A stretch of DNA of 64,000 nt from Pseudomonas sp. PIC25 (GTDB lineage: Bacteria; Pseudomonadota; Gammaproteobacteria; Pseudomonadales; Pseudomonadaceae): positions 20,895 through 84,894 of the forward strand of contig NZ_MUJY01000118.1 in the NCBI RefSeq assembly GCF_002286785.1, written 5' to 3'. Of this stretch, positions 30,985 to 40,111 are shown piece by piece. Numbering within the stretch: position 1 is the first letter of the stretch; the number at the start of each line of letters is the position of its first letter. The translations under genes and the position numbers were made by a program. Below the pieces are notes generated by a model. The model ran no database searches, was not told where the DNA came from, and saw nothing but the letters and a program-made list of their open reading frames with translations.

Positions 30985-32655
30985 TTGTCTGCGCTCGTCG
31001 AACCTCTGCGCCTGTTGCTCCTGACCGACGATCCCTCCTGGGGCCGCCTGCTCGATCGGTGCCTGGCAACGCTGGGCGCGCCGCCGGTGATCACCGCGCC
31101 ATCCTGGGATATTGCCAGCAGCCTGTTCGATGAAGCGCCCGAGGGATTGGTGCTGGCCACGCCGGATTACCTGCCCTCCGGCAGCGAGTGTCCCTTGCCG
31201 ATGGTGGCGCTGCTCGAGGCGGAGCCGGAGTTCTCGCCGGCCGGCGCTTGCGACTGGCTGGTTCGCGGCAGCCTGACCCCCGAACTCCTGCGTCGTTGCC
31301 TGCGCTACGCGCGCGAACGCTGCACGCTACAGGGCAGCCTGGACCGCCTCGCCGAACAGGACCCGCTGACCGGCATCGCCAATCGCCAGGGCTTCCACAC
31401 TCTGCTCGCCGCCCGGTTGGCCGAATGCCCGGAAGGGCTGGTCCTCGGTCATCTCGATCTCGACAACTTCCGTCATGCCAACGATGCCCTCGGCCATCAG
31501 GCCGGCGATCACCTGATCCTCCAGGTCGTCGCCCGGATCAAGGCCGAACTGGAGGCTGGCGACCAGTTGGCGCGCCTGGGCAGCGACGAATTCGCCCTGC
31601 TGCTCGACGTGCGGCGTGACGGCCAGCGGGCGCAGCGGGTCGCCGAGCGCATCATCGAAGCCCTCGCCGAGCCGTACCGGGTGGATGACGAGAGCCTGCT
31701 GATCGGTTGCAGCCTGGGGTTGGCCCACGCCCAGGCCGGGACGGGCGCCGATCCGCTGATGTGGCACGCCCACATCGCCATGCGCCAGGCCAAAAGCCGC
31801 CAGGGTTGCACCTTCCATTTCTACGATGCGCGGATCAACCGCCATGCGCGCAGCCTGGCCGATCTCGAAGGCGAGTTGCGCCGCGCGCTGCGCCGCGAAG
31901 AGCTGGAGCTGCACTACCAGCCGCGCCTGCACCTGGCGAGCGGTGAGATCGTCGGGCTCGAGGCGCTGGTGCGCTGGCGCCACGCCGAGCGTGGCCTGCT
32001 GGGGCCGGACGAGTTCGTGCCGTTGGCCGAGCAGTGCGGCTTGATCGTGCCGCTCGGCTACTGGGTCATCGCTCGTGCCCTGCGTGACATGCAGTGGCTG
32101 CGCGGGCGGGGCCTGCCGAGCCTGCATATGGCGGTGAATCTGTCGTTCCGCCAGTTCCAGGACAGCCAGTTGCTGCCCACCCTCAAGCGTCTGATCCGCG
32201 AACGCGGCGTCGCCGCCGAGTGGCTGGAATTCGAACTGACCGAAACTGCCGTGATGCGCCGTAGCGACCAGGTGCTGCAAACCATGCAGGCGCTCGGCAA
32301 GCTGGGCGTGCGCTTCTCCCTGGACGATTTCGGCACGGGCTTCTCCTCCTTCGTCCACCTCAACAACCTGCCGATCACCCTGTTGAAGATCGACCGCAGC
32401 TTCGTCGCCGGCATGGGCGAGCGCCCGGGGAACCGTCAACTGGTGCGCGCCATGATCAGCCTGGCGCACAACCTCGACCTGAAGGTGGTCGCCGAAGGCG
32501 TGGAGAATGACGAGCAACTGGAGACGTTGCGGGAATTCGGCTGCGACCAAGTGCAGGGCTATCTGATCAGCAAGGCGCTGCCGATCAACGATCTGGCGCG
32601 CTTTCTCATGTTCGGCATCCGTCGTTCGCTGCTGGAAGGCTCGCCAGTCGCTTAA
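30985..32655 (+). CDS. GGDEF-EAL protein with degenerate GGDEF (ProE/PA5295-like), copy 2
   Basis: 556 residues from TTG 30985 (GGGGGA upstream). It is collinear with copy 1 over its whole length, including the receiver-like N terminus (LATPDYLPSGSECPLP versus [20 protein letters not shown] blocks). The GGDEF signature is altered to GSDEF (RLGSDEFALLL), whereas EAL (GLEALVRW), ELTETAVM and DDFGTGFSS are intact. It therefore looks like a dedicated phosphodiesterase whose GGDEF may only bind GTP. The 237-bp gap before it holds no other gene. Its stop overlaps the convergent MATE gene by 4 nt. Confidence 0.9.
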   Translation: MSALVEPLRLLLLTDDPSWGRLLDRCLATLGAPPVITAPSWDIASSLFDEAPEGLVLATPDYLPSGSECPLPMVALLEAEPEFSPAGACDWLVRGSLTPELLRRCLRYARERCTLQGSLDRLAEQDPLTGIANRQGFHTLLAARLAECPEGLVLGHLDLDNFRHANDALGHQAGDHLILQVVARIKAELEAGDQLARLGSDEFALLLDVRRDGQRAQRVAERIIEALAEPYRVDDESLLIGCSLGLAHAQAGTGADPLMWHAHIAMRQAKSRQGCTFHFYDARINRHARSLADLEGELRRALRREELELHYQPRLHLASGEIVGLEALVRWRHAERGLLGPDEFVPLAEQCGLIVPLGYWVIARALRDMQWLRGRGLPSLHMAVNLSFRQFQDSQLLPTLKRLIRERGVAAEWLEFELTETAVMRRSDQVLQTMQALGKLGVRFSLDDFGTGFSSFVHLNNLPITLLKIDRSFVAGMGERPGNRQLVRAMISLAHNLDLKVVAEGVENDEQLETLREFGCDQVQGYLISKALPINDLARFLMFGIRRSLLEGSPVA

Positions 32656-34046
32656 AGCAGTGCGGCCCGCGCGTCGGTAGCGTCGCCGCGCTCCGGATCG
32701 AGCAGGCGCGAGGTCTTCCACTCGAAACCCAGGGTCAGGCCGAGCGCCGCACAGGCCAGGCCCAGGGCCAATCCCCACCAGACGCCGGTGGCGCCCCAGC
32801 CGAGGGGGAACGCCAGCAGCCAGGCCGCCGGCGCGCCGACCAGCCAATAGCAGGCGAGGCCGACCCAGAAGGTGGTCTTGGCATCCTTCAGGCCACGAAT
32901 CGCGCCCATGGCGATGGTCTGGGTCCCGTCGAACAGTTCGAACCAGGCCGCCACGGCGAGGAGGGCTACGGCCAGTTCGAAGACATCATGGAACGCCGGA
33001 TCGGCTCCATCGAGGAACAGGCCGACCACCCAGGCCGGGGCCAGCCAAAACAGCGCCGCGAAGCCGAGCATGCAGGCGGCACCGAAGACAATGCCCAGAC
33101 GCCCGGCCCGGCGTGCATCGAGCAGGCGTCCCGCGCCATAGTGCTGGCCAATGCGGAAGGTCACGGCGTAGGAAATCCCCACTGGCACCATGAAGGCCAC
33201 GTAGACCGACTGAATGGCGATCTGGTGCGCCGCCAGTTGGATGCTACCAAGCGCGCCCATGCACAGCGCGGAGAAAGCGAAAAGGCCGGATTCCACCGCA
33301 TAGGTGCCGCCGATCGGCAGGCCCAGGCGCAGCAATTCGCCCAGGGCCGCGCGCGACGGCCGCCACAGTCCGGCAATCAGTGGATAGACATCGTAAGCGG
33401 GATGCCGGGCGATATGCCTGGCCAGCAACAGGGCCATGCCGTTCATCACCAATGCGGTGACCAGGCCGATACCGGCCAGGCCCAGGCGCGGCAGGCCGAA
33501 CCAACCTTGGATCAGCGCGTAGTTCAGAACCACATTGGCCAGCGCTCCGCCGATGCTGATCGCCATGACCGGGCCGGCACGGCCGATGGCGCTGGTGAAG
33601 CCGCGCAGGGTCATGAAGCTGAGGTATCCGGGCAGGGCGAACACCAGGGTGGAGAGGAACTGCATGGCGCCCTCGACGCTGTCCGGCGCCTGGCCGAAAC
33701 GCAGCAGCAATGGCTGCAGATTCCACAGGAGCAATCCCGCTGCCAGCGCCAGTCCCCAGCCGAGCCACAGCCCTGTCTGTGCCAGGCGCGCGGCGCCCAG
33801 CGCATCGCCGGCGCCATGACGGATCGCGACAAGGTTGCCCACCGACGCCAGCACGCCGACGCAGAAGATCGACACGAACGAATAGCTGGCCGCGCCCAGG
33901 CCGCCGCCGGCCAGGGCGTCGGGGCCGAGCAGGCCCATCATCACGGTGTCGGTGAAGACCATCAGTACGTGCGCCAACTGGGCCGCGATGAGCGGACCGG
34001 CCAGGTGCAGGATGGCCCGGAGTTCGTTGCGAAGGGGTTGTGTCAT
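32652..34046 (-). CDS. MATE family multidrug/Na+ efflux transporter
   Basis: 464 residues with about 12 membrane segments. NorM-like features include LAGPLIAAQLAHVLMVFTDTVMMG at the N terminus and an internal repeat, LRLGLPIGGTYAVESGLFAF, at the start of the second half. Exports cationic compounds in exchange for Na+ or H+ (family knowledge). Divergent from a LysR regulator that may control it. Confidence 0.92.
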   Translation of the reverse strand: MTQPLRNELRAILHLAGPLIAAQLAHVLMVFTDTVMMGLLGPDALAGGGLGAASYSFVSIFCVGVLASVGNLVAIRHGAGDALGAARLAQTGLWLGWGLALAAGLLLWNLQPLLLRFGQAPDSVEGAMQFLSTLVFALPGYLSFMTLRGFTSAIGRAGPVMAISIGGALANVVLNYALIQGWFGLPRLGLAGIGLVTALVMNGMALLLARHIARHPAYDVYPLIAGLWRPSRAALGELLRLGLPIGGTYAVESGLFAFSALCMGALGSIQLAAHQIAIQSVYVAFMVPVGISYAVTFRIGQHYGAGRLLDARRAGRLGIVFGAACMLGFAALFWLAPAWVVGLFLDGADPAFHDVFELAVALLAVAAWFELFDGTQTIAMGAIRGLKDAKTTFWVGLACYWLVGAPAAWLLAFPLGWGATGVWWGLALGLACAALGLTLGFEWKTSRLLDPERGDATDARAALL

Positions 34047-34188
34047 ATGAGTCAGGCTCAGTCATCGAACTTGCCGGCACTCGTTCGGCAGGCAGAGAAT
34101 GCAGCTTATTCTGGTGGCCGGGCCTGTATTTGCACAAAAGGATAAAAGCGATGCCAGATATGACTGAAACTCATGGGTTGAATCATTG

Positions 34189-35109
34189 ATGCGCCGCCTG
34201 CCGCCGCTCTATGCCCTGCGTGCTTTCGAAGCCGCCGCCCGGCACGCCTCCTACACCCGTGCCGCCGAAGAACTGGTCATCACCCAGAGCGCGGTGAGCC
34301 GTCACATCCGTACGCTTGAGGAGCACTTCGGCTGCCGGCTGTTCCAGCGCCAGGGTCGCAGCCTGCGGTTGAGCGAGCAGGGCCGTCTGCTGCTGCCTGG
34401 GATCAGCGATGGCTTCGATGCCTTGGTGCGGGCCTGCGCAACCTTGGAGGCGGACGACCGCATCCTGCGCCTGAAAGCGCCCTCGACCTTGACCATGCGC
34501 TGGCTGCTGGCGCGCCTCAGCCGTTTCCGTCATCTGCATCGGGACATCGAAGTGCAACTGACCAGTGCCTGGATGGATGTGGACAAGGCGGATTTCGCCA
34601 ATGAGCCCTTTGATTGCGCAGTGTTGCTGTTGGGCGAAGGTGCCGCTCACCCGGACTGGGAAATGACGCTGCTGTTTCGCGAATGGCTGATCCCAGTCTG
34701 CGAGCCATCGCTGGCCGCCGAGGAGACCTGGACGGCGGAGCGCCTGGCGCAGTCGGAGTTGCTGCACCCGACACCGGACCGCCGCGACTGGCGCAAATGG
34801 CTGCAGCGCATGGGTTTGGGAGAGCAGGTCTCGATCAAGGGTGGGCAAGTGTTCGACACGCTGGAGCTGGGCATGGTTGCGGCAGCGCGAGGGTATGGCG
34901 TGTCCATCGGCGACCTGGTGATGATCGCCGAGGACATCGAAGAGGGCCGCATCGGCCTGCCCTGGCCGAGTGCAGTCGCCAGCGGCGAAAGCTACTACCT
35001 GGTCTGGCCCAAAGGGCGGAGCGGACACGAGCGGCTGCAGCGGTTGCGCGACTTTCTGATGGCCGAGGTGGCGGCGATGCGCCTGCCAGCGGTGAAGCTG
35101 TTGGACTAG
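34189..35109 (+). CDS. LysR-type transcriptional regulator (GcvA-like)
   Basis: 306 residues; ATG 34189 preferred over the TTG directly before it. The N-terminal HTH reads LPPLYALRAFEAAARHASYTRAAEELVITQSAVSRHI in outline (key stretch AAEELVITQSAVSRHI), with the GcvA-type FQRQGRSLRLSEQG following. The effector domain spans about residues 90-300. No ligand can be inferred. It sits between the divergent MATE gene and the downstream lactonase gene, either of which may be a target. Confidence 0.9.
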   Translation: MRRLPPLYALRAFEAAARHASYTRAAEELVITQSAVSRHIRTLEEHFGCRLFQRQGRSLRLSEQGRLLLPGISDGFDALVRACATLEADDRILRLKAPSTLTMRWLLARLSRFRHLHRDIEVQLTSAWMDVDKADFANEPFDCAVLLLGEGAAHPDWEMTLLFREWLIPVCEPSLAAEETWTAERLAQSELLHPTPDRRDWRKWLQRMGLGEQVSIKGGQVFDTLELGMVAAARGYGVSIGDLVMIAEDIEEGRIGLPWPSAVASGESYYLVWPKGRSGHERLQRLRDFLMAEVAAMRLPAVKLLD

Positions 35110-35160
35110 ATGCGGTGGACTAAGCTCAGGCGACGGAATCCCACGAAAAGGAGTTCACCC

Positions 35161-36138
35161 ATGAGCCCGCATTTCATCGCCTACAGCGAAGCCTTTCACG
35201 ACGTCACCGGTCCCGATCCACGGTTCTTCACCCTTGTAGAAACCAATGCCCATGAGGGGCCGGTGTATGTGCGAGACGAGAACGCGCTGTACTTCACCAC
35301 CGTCCCGCAGGACGTCGATGTTCCGCTGCCCGGTTTCCAACGGGTCGATATCAAGCGGGTCTCGCTGGCCGGCGAGACCTTCCCGTTGCCTGCCGAGGCG
35401 GTCACGACCGTTCGTGCCAACGCCAACATGGCCAACGGCATGACGCTGGATCTCGAGAGCAACCTGGTGGTTTGCGAGCAAGGCAGCAGGACCGAGCCCG
35501 CGCGCATCGCCCGGATGAGCCGGCAGGGCGGTGCGGTGACAACCCTGGTCGACCAATGGCGCGGGCTGCGCTTCAACTCGCCCAACGATGTGGTGGTTAA
35601 AAGCGACGGGACGGTGTGGTTCACCGACCCGGGCTACGGTGCCTTGCAGGGCTTCAAGGATGCGCCACTGCTGGGGGATTTCGTCTATCGCTACGACCCG
35701 CGCAGCGGGATGCTGTCGGTGGTGGCGGACGGTTTCGACAAACCCAACGGGCTGGCCTTCTCGCCGGACGAGTCGGTGCTCTATGTCACCGACAGCGGCG
35801 CGATCCAGGGACCGGGCAGCTACGTGGTCGACCGCCCGCACCATATCCGTGCCTTCGACGTGCGCGACGGTCGCCACCTGGCCAACGAGCGCCTGTTCGC
35901 CGTGGTCGCGCCGGGCATCCCCGACGGCATAAAACTGGACACTGCCGGGCGCGTCTACAGCTCGTCGGCCAGCGGTATCCAGGTATTCGAGCCGTGCGGC
36001 GACCTCATCGGCGAGATCGTCGCGCCGGGGGTGGCGAACTTCTGCTTCGGCGGCCAGGAGAACGACACGCTGTTCATTCTCGCGGACACCATCATCTGGG
36101 CCGCGCGCATCCAGGCGGTGGGTGCGGCGCGGAGCTGA
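35161..36138 (+). CDS. SMP-30/gluconolactonase family protein
   Basis: 325 residues, start ATG 35161 after AAAAGGAG. A six-bladed beta-propeller lactonase: metal ligands are seen in NAHEGPVYV (Glu), FNSPNDVVV (Asn) and GIPDGIKLD (catalytic Asp). No signal peptide, so cytoplasmic. Probably hydrolyses a sugar lactone; the exact substrate is open. Its stop is 1 nt from the convergent comM stop. Confidence 0.88.
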   Translation: MSPHFIAYSEAFHDVTGPDPRFFTLVETNAHEGPVYVRDENALYFTTVPQDVDVPLPGFQRVDIKRVSLAGETFPLPAEAVTTVRANANMANGMTLDLESNLVVCEQGSRTEPARIARMSRQGGAVTTLVDQWRGLRFNSPNDVVVKSDGTVWFTDPGYGALQGFKDAPLLGDFVYRYDPRSGMLSVVADGFDKPNGLAFSPDESVLYVTDSGAIQGPGSYVVDRPHHIRAFDVRDGRHLANERLFAVVAPGIPDGIKLDTAGRVYSSSASGIQVFEPCGDLIGEIVAPGVANFCFGGQENDTLFILADTIIWAARIQAVGAARS

Positions 36139-36139
36139 G

Positions 36140-37633
36140 TCAGCCGAGGTTGGTGCGGTATTGCAACGCTTCGGCCAAGTGGTTTCGACCGATCCGTTCG
36201 GCCTGCTCCAGATCGGCGAGGGTGCGCGCCACCTTGAGGATGCGGTGAGCGGCGCGCAGGGACAGGCCGAGGCGCTCGCAGGCGGTTTCCAGCCAGCGCT
36301 GGTCGTCTTCGCCGAGGGCGCAGTGCTGGCGCAGGCCGGGCAGATCGAGGAAGGCGTTGGCGCGGCCCTGGCGGCTCAACTGACGCTCCCGTGCCTGGGC
36401 CACCTCGCGGGCGGCGCTTGCACTGTCCGGGCCGTCGATGGTGCGGGCATTCAGCACCGTGGCTTCGCGGGCGACCGTCACGTGCAAGTCGATGCGGTCG
36501 AGCAGCGGCCCGGAGAGCTTGGCGCGGTAGCGCTGGATCTGGTCGGGCGAGCAGCGACAGCGTCCGCTGGGATCGCCCAGGTAGCCGCAAGGGCAGGGAT
36601 TCATCGCCGCGACCAATTGGAAGCGGGCTGGGAATCGGACCTTGTCGTGGGCGCGGGCAATCACGATTTCGCCGCTCTCCATGGGCTCGCGCAAGACCTC
36701 CAGGACCTTCCGGTCGAACTCGGGCAGTTCATCCAAAAAGAGCACGCCCTGATGCGCCAATGTGATTTCGCCGGGACGCGGGCGACTGCCTCCTCCCACC
36801 AGGGCCGGGCCCGATGCGCTGTGGTGAGGTTGGCGGAACGGGCGCTGTGGCCAGGCGTCCAGCGGCGTGTGGCTGGCTACCGAATGGATGGCGGCGACTT
36901 CCAGGGCTTCGCGCTCGTCCAACGGCGGTAGCAGGCCGGGCAGGCGGCTGGCCAATAAGGTCTTGCCGGTGCCGGGCGGGCCGCTGAACAGCAGGTTGTG
37001 CGATCCGGCGGCGGCCACCAGCAGGGCGCGCTTGGCGGCGCTCTGTCCCTGGACTTCGGCGAGGTCCGGGTAAGGGCGGGTTTGCCGCAGCAGACCTTGC
37101 GCCTGGTAGGGCGGCAGGCGCGTATGACCGTTGAAATGCGCGGCCAGCTCCAGCAGGTGATCGGCGGCGATCACTGTCAGGCCGCTGGCGAGGCAGGCTT
37201 CCTCGGCGTTGGCCCGCGGCACCACCAGGGTGCGTCCGGCGTCGCGGGCGGCGAGTGCGGCAGGAAGGACGCCCTGGACGGGGCGCAGGGCGCCGGAGAG
37301 CGCCAGCTCGCCCAGACATTCGACGCTGTCCAGGCTATCGGGCGGCAACTGGCCGCTGGCGGCAAGAATGCCCAGGGCGATGGCCAGGTCGAAACGCCCA
37401 CCGTCCTTGGGCAGGTCGGCCGGGGCGAGATTCAATGTGATTCGACGCGGCGGAAATTCGAAGCCGGAGGTGAGGATGGCGCTGCGCACCCTATCCTTGC
37501 TTTCCTTGACGGCGGTTTCCGGAAGTCCAACCAGGGCCAGGGAAGGCAGGCCGTTGGCCAGATGGGCTTCGACGGTGACGGCTGGTGCTTCGACACCGAC
37601 CTGGGCGCGGCTATGGACGATAGCCAGGGACAT
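36140..37633 (-). CDS. comM: ComM/YifB family Mg-chelatase-like AAA+ ATPase
   Basis: 497 residues; ATG 37633 after AAGGAG. An N-terminal Lon-protease-like fold (ALVGLPETAVKESKDRVRSAI) is followed by an AAA+ module with Walker A GPPGTGKT near 219 and Walker B GVLFLDELPEF, then a C-terminal Mg-chelatase domain with a CPCGYLGDPSGRCRC cysteine cluster. ComM is a hexameric branch-migration helicase that helps integrate DNA in transformation (shown in Vibrio); its job in pseudomonads is less defined. Confidence 0.92.
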   Translation of the reverse strand: MSLAIVHSRAQVGVEAPAVTVEAHLANGLPSLALVGLPETAVKESKDRVRSAILTSGFEFPPRRITLNLAPADLPKDGGRFDLAIALGILAASGQLPPDSLDSVECLGELALSGALRPVQGVLPAALAARDAGRTLVVPRANAEEACLASGLTVIAADHLLELAAHFNGHTRLPPYQAQGLLRQTRPYPDLAEVQGQSAAKRALLVAAAGSHNLLFSGPPGTGKTLLASRLPGLLPPLDEREALEVAAIHSVASHTPLDAWPQRPFRQPHHSASGPALVGGGSRPRPGEITLAHQGVLFLDELPEFDRKVLEVLREPMESGEIVIARAHDKVRFPARFQLVAAMNPCPCGYLGDPSGRCRCSPDQIQRYRAKLSGPLLDRIDLHVTVAREATVLNARTIDGPDSASAAREVAQARERQLSRQGRANAFLDLPGLRQHCALGEDDQRWLETACERLGLSLRAAHRILKVARTLADLEQAERIGRNHLAEALQYRTNLG

Positions 37634-37669
37634 GCATCGCTCCTTGATCGCATGCCGCCCGGAGGTGCA

Positions 37670-37942
37670 TCACTCGGTGGGCGGCGTGGTTTCCTGGGTA
37701 AGCCTCGCTTCCAGTTCGGCGACCTTGGCCTCGAGCGTTTCCAGGCGGGAGCGGGCCCTCGCGAGTACGGCCATCTGGCTGTCGAACTCTTCCCGGCTGA
37801 CCAGGTCGAGCTTGCTGAAAGCGCTCTGCAGCAAGGCCTTGAACTGGGTTTCGAATTCCTGGCGCGGCAGCGGCGCGTCGCCGTTGAACAGGCGCGAAGC
37901 ATGGGTGCCGAGGGCATCGAGCAAGGCTTTGGGCGGCAGCAT
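37670..37942 (-). CDS. ubiK: UbiK/BMFP-family accessory protein
   Basis: 90 residues from ATG 37942 (longer frames upstream are not supported). It begins MLPPKALLDAL and has a C-terminal coiled coil (FDSQMAVLARARSRLETLEAKV-type heptads, key stretch ARSRLETLEAKVAELEARL). UbiK-type proteins trimerise, bind lipids and assist ubiquinone synthesis; the family is also known as BMFP/YqiC. Lies 36 nt upstream of comM in the same direction and is divergent from the glnK control region. Confidence 0.85.
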   Translation of the reverse strand: MLPPKALLDALGTHASRLFNGDAPLPRQEFETQFKALLQSAFSKLDLVSREEFDSQMAVLARARSRLETLEAKVAELEARLTQETTPPTE

Positions 37943-38043
37943 GGCATAGTTCCGTGGATAAAGGCGGCAGTGTATCACGCAGTGGCTATAGTGATTTCCA
38001 GTGGCGGGTGTGCACAGTTTTCGAGCAGTAGTGGTTGGCTGTC

Positions 38044-38060
38044 TGCACCGTTATTGTGCG
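38044..38060 (+). promoter_or_regulatory. Candidate NtrC-binding site upstream of glnK
   Basis: TGCACCGTTATTGTGCG matches the enteric NtrC dyad TGCACC-N5-GGTGCA in length (17 bp) and half-site spacing, with 10 of 12 conserved positions. A weaker half-match, TGCACAGTTTTCGAGCA, lies at 38011-38027. Both are 75-125 bp upstream of the sigma-54-like element, the usual enhancer distance. The remaining gene-free stretch (37943-38349) shows nothing else I can assign. Confidence 0.75.
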
Positions 38061-38135
38061 TTATATGTGGCGCAAAGCCAGGCGTGACGTGGGTCTCAGG
38101 CGGCAATCGCTTGAAAATCAAACGGTTGTCCCATC

Positions 38136-38151
38136 TGGCAAGAATTCTGCT
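38136..38151 (+). promoter_or_regulatory. Candidate sigma-54 promoter of glnK-amt
   Basis: TGGCAAGAATTCTGCT keeps the invariant GG and GC dinucleotides at exact -24/-12 spacing (consensus TGGCAC-N5-TTGCW). It lies about 200 bp before glnK, giving a leader of about 187 nt. With the NtrC-like site upstream this predicts nitrogen-limitation induction. Confidence 0.75.
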
Positions 38152-38235
38152 TGGGCCCCGGTGACGCATGCACCGATGCAGTTCCGGTGCACTGGCGAAG
38201 CGGGGGGAGGAAGCTTCGCTGGAAGCGATGGTTGA

Positions 38236-38688
<453 letters not shown>

Positions 38689-38720
38689 AGCCTCCGAACC
38701 CCACGCCCCAGGAGTAAACC

Positions 38721-40034
38721 ATGACTCTGCGAAAAATCGCAGGGCTAGGAGCCCTTTTGTCCCTCGTACCGGGCCTTGCCCTGGCCGAGGAACCGACCCT
38801 GAACAGTGGCGACACGGCTTGGATGCTGGTCGCGACTGCGTTGGTGCTGTTCATGACCATCCCCGGCCTGGCGTTGTTCTATGCCGGTATGGTGCGTTCC
38901 AAGAATGTCCTCTCGGTGCTGATGCAATGCTTCGCCATCACCGGGTTGATCAGTGTCCTGTGGGTGATCTACGGCTACAGCCTGGCGTTCGATACCACGG
39001 GCATGGAGCAAGGCGTCACCAATCTCAATTCCTTCATCGGCGGCCTGTCGAAAGCCTTCCTCGCCGGCCTGGGTACCGAGAGCCTGGTGGCCGGCATCCC
39101 GGAAAGCGTGTTCATCACCTTTCAGATGACCTTCGCCATCATCACGCCCGCCCTGATCGTCGGTGCCTTCGCCGAGCGCATGAAGTTCTCCGCCATGCTG
39201 ATCTTCATGGCGGTCTGGTTCACCGTGGTCTATGCACCCATCGCCCACATGGTCTGGAGCGGTGACGGCGCACTGATGTGGGACTGGGGCGTGCTCGATT
39301 TCGCCGGCGGCACCGTGGTGCACATCAACGCCGGTATTGCCGGCCTGGTGGCCTGCCTGGTACTGGGCAAGCGCAAGGGGTATCCGACCACCGCCATGGC
39401 ACCGCACAACCTCGGCTACACCCTGATCGGCGCCAGCATGCTCTGGGTCGGCTGGTTCGGCTTCAACGCGGGCTCCGCGGTGGCCGCCAACGGCACCGCT
39501 GGCATGGCCATGCTGGTCACCCAGATCGCCACCGCTACCGCGGCCCTGGCCTGGATGTTCGCCGAGTGGATCACCCACCGCAAACCCAGCGTCCTGGGTA
39601 TCGCCTCCGGCGCCGTCGCCGGCCTGGTGGCCATCACCCCGGCTTCCGGTACCGCCGGCCCGATGGGGGCGCTGGTGATCGGCCTGGCCGCCGGTGTCAT
39701 CTGCTTCTTCTGCGCCACCAGCCTGAAACGCAAGCTGGGCTACGACGACTCGCTGGACGTATTCGGTGTGCACGCCGTCGGCGGCATCGTCGGCGCGATC
39801 CTGACCGGTGCGTTCGCCGCGCCGTCGCTGGGCGGTTTCGGCGAGGTGGAAAGTATCGCCGGGCAGCTCTGGGTGCAGATCGAAGGCGTGCTGTTCACGG
39901 TCATCTACACCGCTGTGGTGACCTTCGTGATCCTGAAGGTGATTGACCTCGTGATGGGCTTGCGTGTCAGCGAAGAGGAGGAGACCGTCGGCCTCGATCT
40001 CTCCCTGCACAACGAGCGCGGATACAACCTATAA
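38721..40034 (+). CDS. amtB: Ammonium transporter (Amt family), copy 1
   Basis: 437 residues with a signal-like N terminus (LSLVPGLALAEE) and 11 membrane segments, as in AmtB. Seen directly: FYAGMVRSKNVLSVLMQ (pore entrance), GGTVVHINAGIAGLVA (first pore histidine) and FGVHAVGGIVGAILTG (second pore histidine). Conducts ammonium into the cell and is gated by GlnK. It follows glnK by 32 nt. The C-terminal [13 protein letters not shown] tail is the GlnK-contact region. Confidence 0.95.
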   Translation: MTLRKIAGLGALLSLVPGLALAEEPTLNSGDTAWMLVATALVLFMTIPGLALFYAGMVRSKNVLSVLMQCFAITGLISVLWVIYGYSLAFDTTGMEQGVTNLNSFIGGLSKAFLAGLGTESLVAGIPESVFITFQMTFAIITPALIVGAFAERMKFSAMLIFMAVWFTVVYAPIAHMVWSGDGALMWDWGVLDFAGGTVVHINAGIAGLVACLVLGKRKGYPTTAMAPHNLGYTLIGASMLWVGWFGFNAGSAVAANGTAGMAMLVTQIATATAALAWMFAEWITHRKPSVLGIASGAVAGLVAITPASGTAGPMGALVIGLAAGVICFFCATSLKRKLGYDDSLDVFGVHAVGGIVGAILTGAFAAPSLGGFGEVESIAGQLWVQIEGVLFTVIYTAVVTFVILKVIDLVMGLRVSEEEETVGLDLSLHNERGYNL

Positions 40035-40045
40035 GTACACGAAGC

Positions 40046-40068
40046 GCGCCCGGAGCCAACCCGGGCGC
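40046..40068 (+). other. Hairpin between the two amt genes
   Basis: Perfect 8-bp stem GCGCCCGG / CCGGGCGC with a 7-nt loop, 11 nt after the first amt stop. No T tract follows, so it more likely stabilises or attenuates the transcript than ends it. Confidence 0.6.
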
Positions 40069-40111
40069 CTCAACCGCACGGCGCCGCAAGCGCCAGGGCA
40101 AGGGGTAAACC

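Noticed and set aside
30744..31133. 129-codon frame between the two GGDEF-EAL genes
   Set aside because: Overlaps the start of copy 2 in another frame, has no SD, and is rich in Arg/Pro as expected for non-coding high-GC DNA.
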